Assembly (NCBI GenBank): GCA_002688875.1
Contig: NZDU01000053.1
Span: forward strand, 1 to 6,012
DNA length: 6,012 nt
Direction of reading: 5' to 3'
From: Candidatus Pacearchaeota archaeon
GTDB lineage: Archaea; Nanobdellota; Nanobdellia; Pacearchaeales; GW2011-AR1
The notes under the pieces are model-generated. The model was not told where the DNA came from, ran no database searches, and saw only the letters and a list, made by a program, of their open reading frames with translations. Shown here one piece after another: positions 5,629-6,012 of this stretch (positions within the stretch are counted from its first letter, which is position 1; every line of letters begins with the position of its first letter). A program made the translations under genes and the position numbers.

Positions 5629-6012
5629 ACTAACATTAATATCAGGACCTTGTGCACTTGAAAGTGTAAAACATGCCACTTTTATGGCAAAAGAGATTAA
5701 ATCTCGGTGTGATGATTTGGATATACAACATATATTTAAGGCATCTTGGGATAAAGCTAATAGAACGGCATTAAGTCATTATAGAGGTTATCCCTTGGAC
5801 GAAGCAGTTGATATGTTTCGTGAAATTAAAAGTGAAGCGGGTGTACTTATCACAACTGATTTTCACGAAAGTTGGCAAGCAGAAAAATTAAAAGATGTTA
5901 TAGACGTTTTACAGATACCAGCATTTTTATGTAGACAAACTGATATGTTAGTTTATGCGTCCAAAACAGGATTACCTATAAATGTAAAAAAAGGACAATT
6001 TATCTCGGCAGA
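5600..6012 (+). CDS. kdsA: 3-deoxy-D-manno-octulosonate-8-phosphate synthase, metal-dependent type (5' part, cut by window end)
   Basis: The enzyme condenses phosphoenolpyruvate with D-arabinose 5-phosphate to make KDO-8-phosphate, the precursor of the acidic sugar KDO of Gram-negative LPS and some capsules. It acts in the cytosol as a TIM-barrel tetramer. The first 137 residues are visible, about half of the usual 260-280. Family motifs are LISGPCALES (13-22), FKASWDKANRTA (47-58), YRG (61-63), LITTDFHESWQAE (83-95), IPAFLCRQTD (106-115) and INVKKGQF (127-134). Cys18 in SGPCALES corresponds to the metal-ligand Cys11 of the Aquifex aeolicus enzyme; E. coli has Asn there. ITTDFHESWQAE also follows the Aquifex type. 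The remaining metal ligands lie beyond the window. TTG at 5600 is chosen because it has a ribosome binding site and gives MKIIQLDKNR, a length typical of KdsA N-termini; TTG 5615 is the alternative. The gene overlaps the transaldolase by 29 bases in another frame, so the two are likely co-translated. Confidence 0.93.
   Translation, partial: MKIIQLDKNRLTLISGPCALESVKHATFMAKEIKSRCDDLDIQHIFKASWDKANRTALSHYRGYPLDEAVDMFREIKSEAGVLITTDFHESWQAEKLKDVIDVLQIPAFLCRQTDMLVYASKTGLPINVKKGQFISA

Overview
The window is a compact, AT-rich (roughly 30% G+C by eye), single-strand gene block. All genes lie on the + strand, and consecutive reading frames overlap or sit about 11 bases apart, so it reads as one polycistronic unit that continues past both edges. 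No tRNA, rRNA, insertion sequence, CRISPR array, integrase or intergenic terminator is visible. The tight packing, the short TalC-type transaldolase and the divergent hypothetical genes suggest a marine tailed phage of a Gram-negative host. A surface-polysaccharide island of an AT-rich marine bacterium (SAR11-like composition) is the main alternative. No structural phage gene is present to settle this.

Layout: (1) 2-262, the 3' end of an unrecognised gene. (2) 259-1374 and 1355-2557, two tandem, divergent paralogues. They share a Rossmann-like first half, a central N/R...HR-L motif and a C-terminal ES...EK-(T/S)-(F/Y) ... LKY(L/M) ... DESYD block, which I read as a GT-B-like glycosyltransferase family. 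(3) 2554-3822 and 3812-4954, a second tandem paralogous pair. Each looks like a ParB/sulfiredoxin-like N-terminal domain joined to a GT-A-like C-terminal domain whose DxD motif is degenerate (DSQ / DSN). (4) 4966-5628, a 220-residue transaldolase/fructose-6-phosphate-aldolase family enzyme with an unusual His in the active-site region. (5) 5600-6012 (cut by the window end), 3-deoxy-D-manno-octulosonate-8-phosphate (KDO-8-P) synthase of the Cys-containing, metal-dependent type, starting at TTG inside the transaldolase gene.

Taken together this looks like a cell-surface glycan module. A C3-transfer/aldol enzyme and KDO-8-P synthase would supply a KDO-type acidic sugar, and four putative glycosyltransferase-related proteins could assemble or modify a glycan such as LPS, capsule or a virion glycan. 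The enzymes at the 3' end are secure. The glycosyltransferase-like assignments rest on recalled motif patterns and are tentative. The most novel parts are the ParB-like/GT-like fusion pair with degenerate catalytic motifs and the translationally overlapping transaldolase-kdsA couple.
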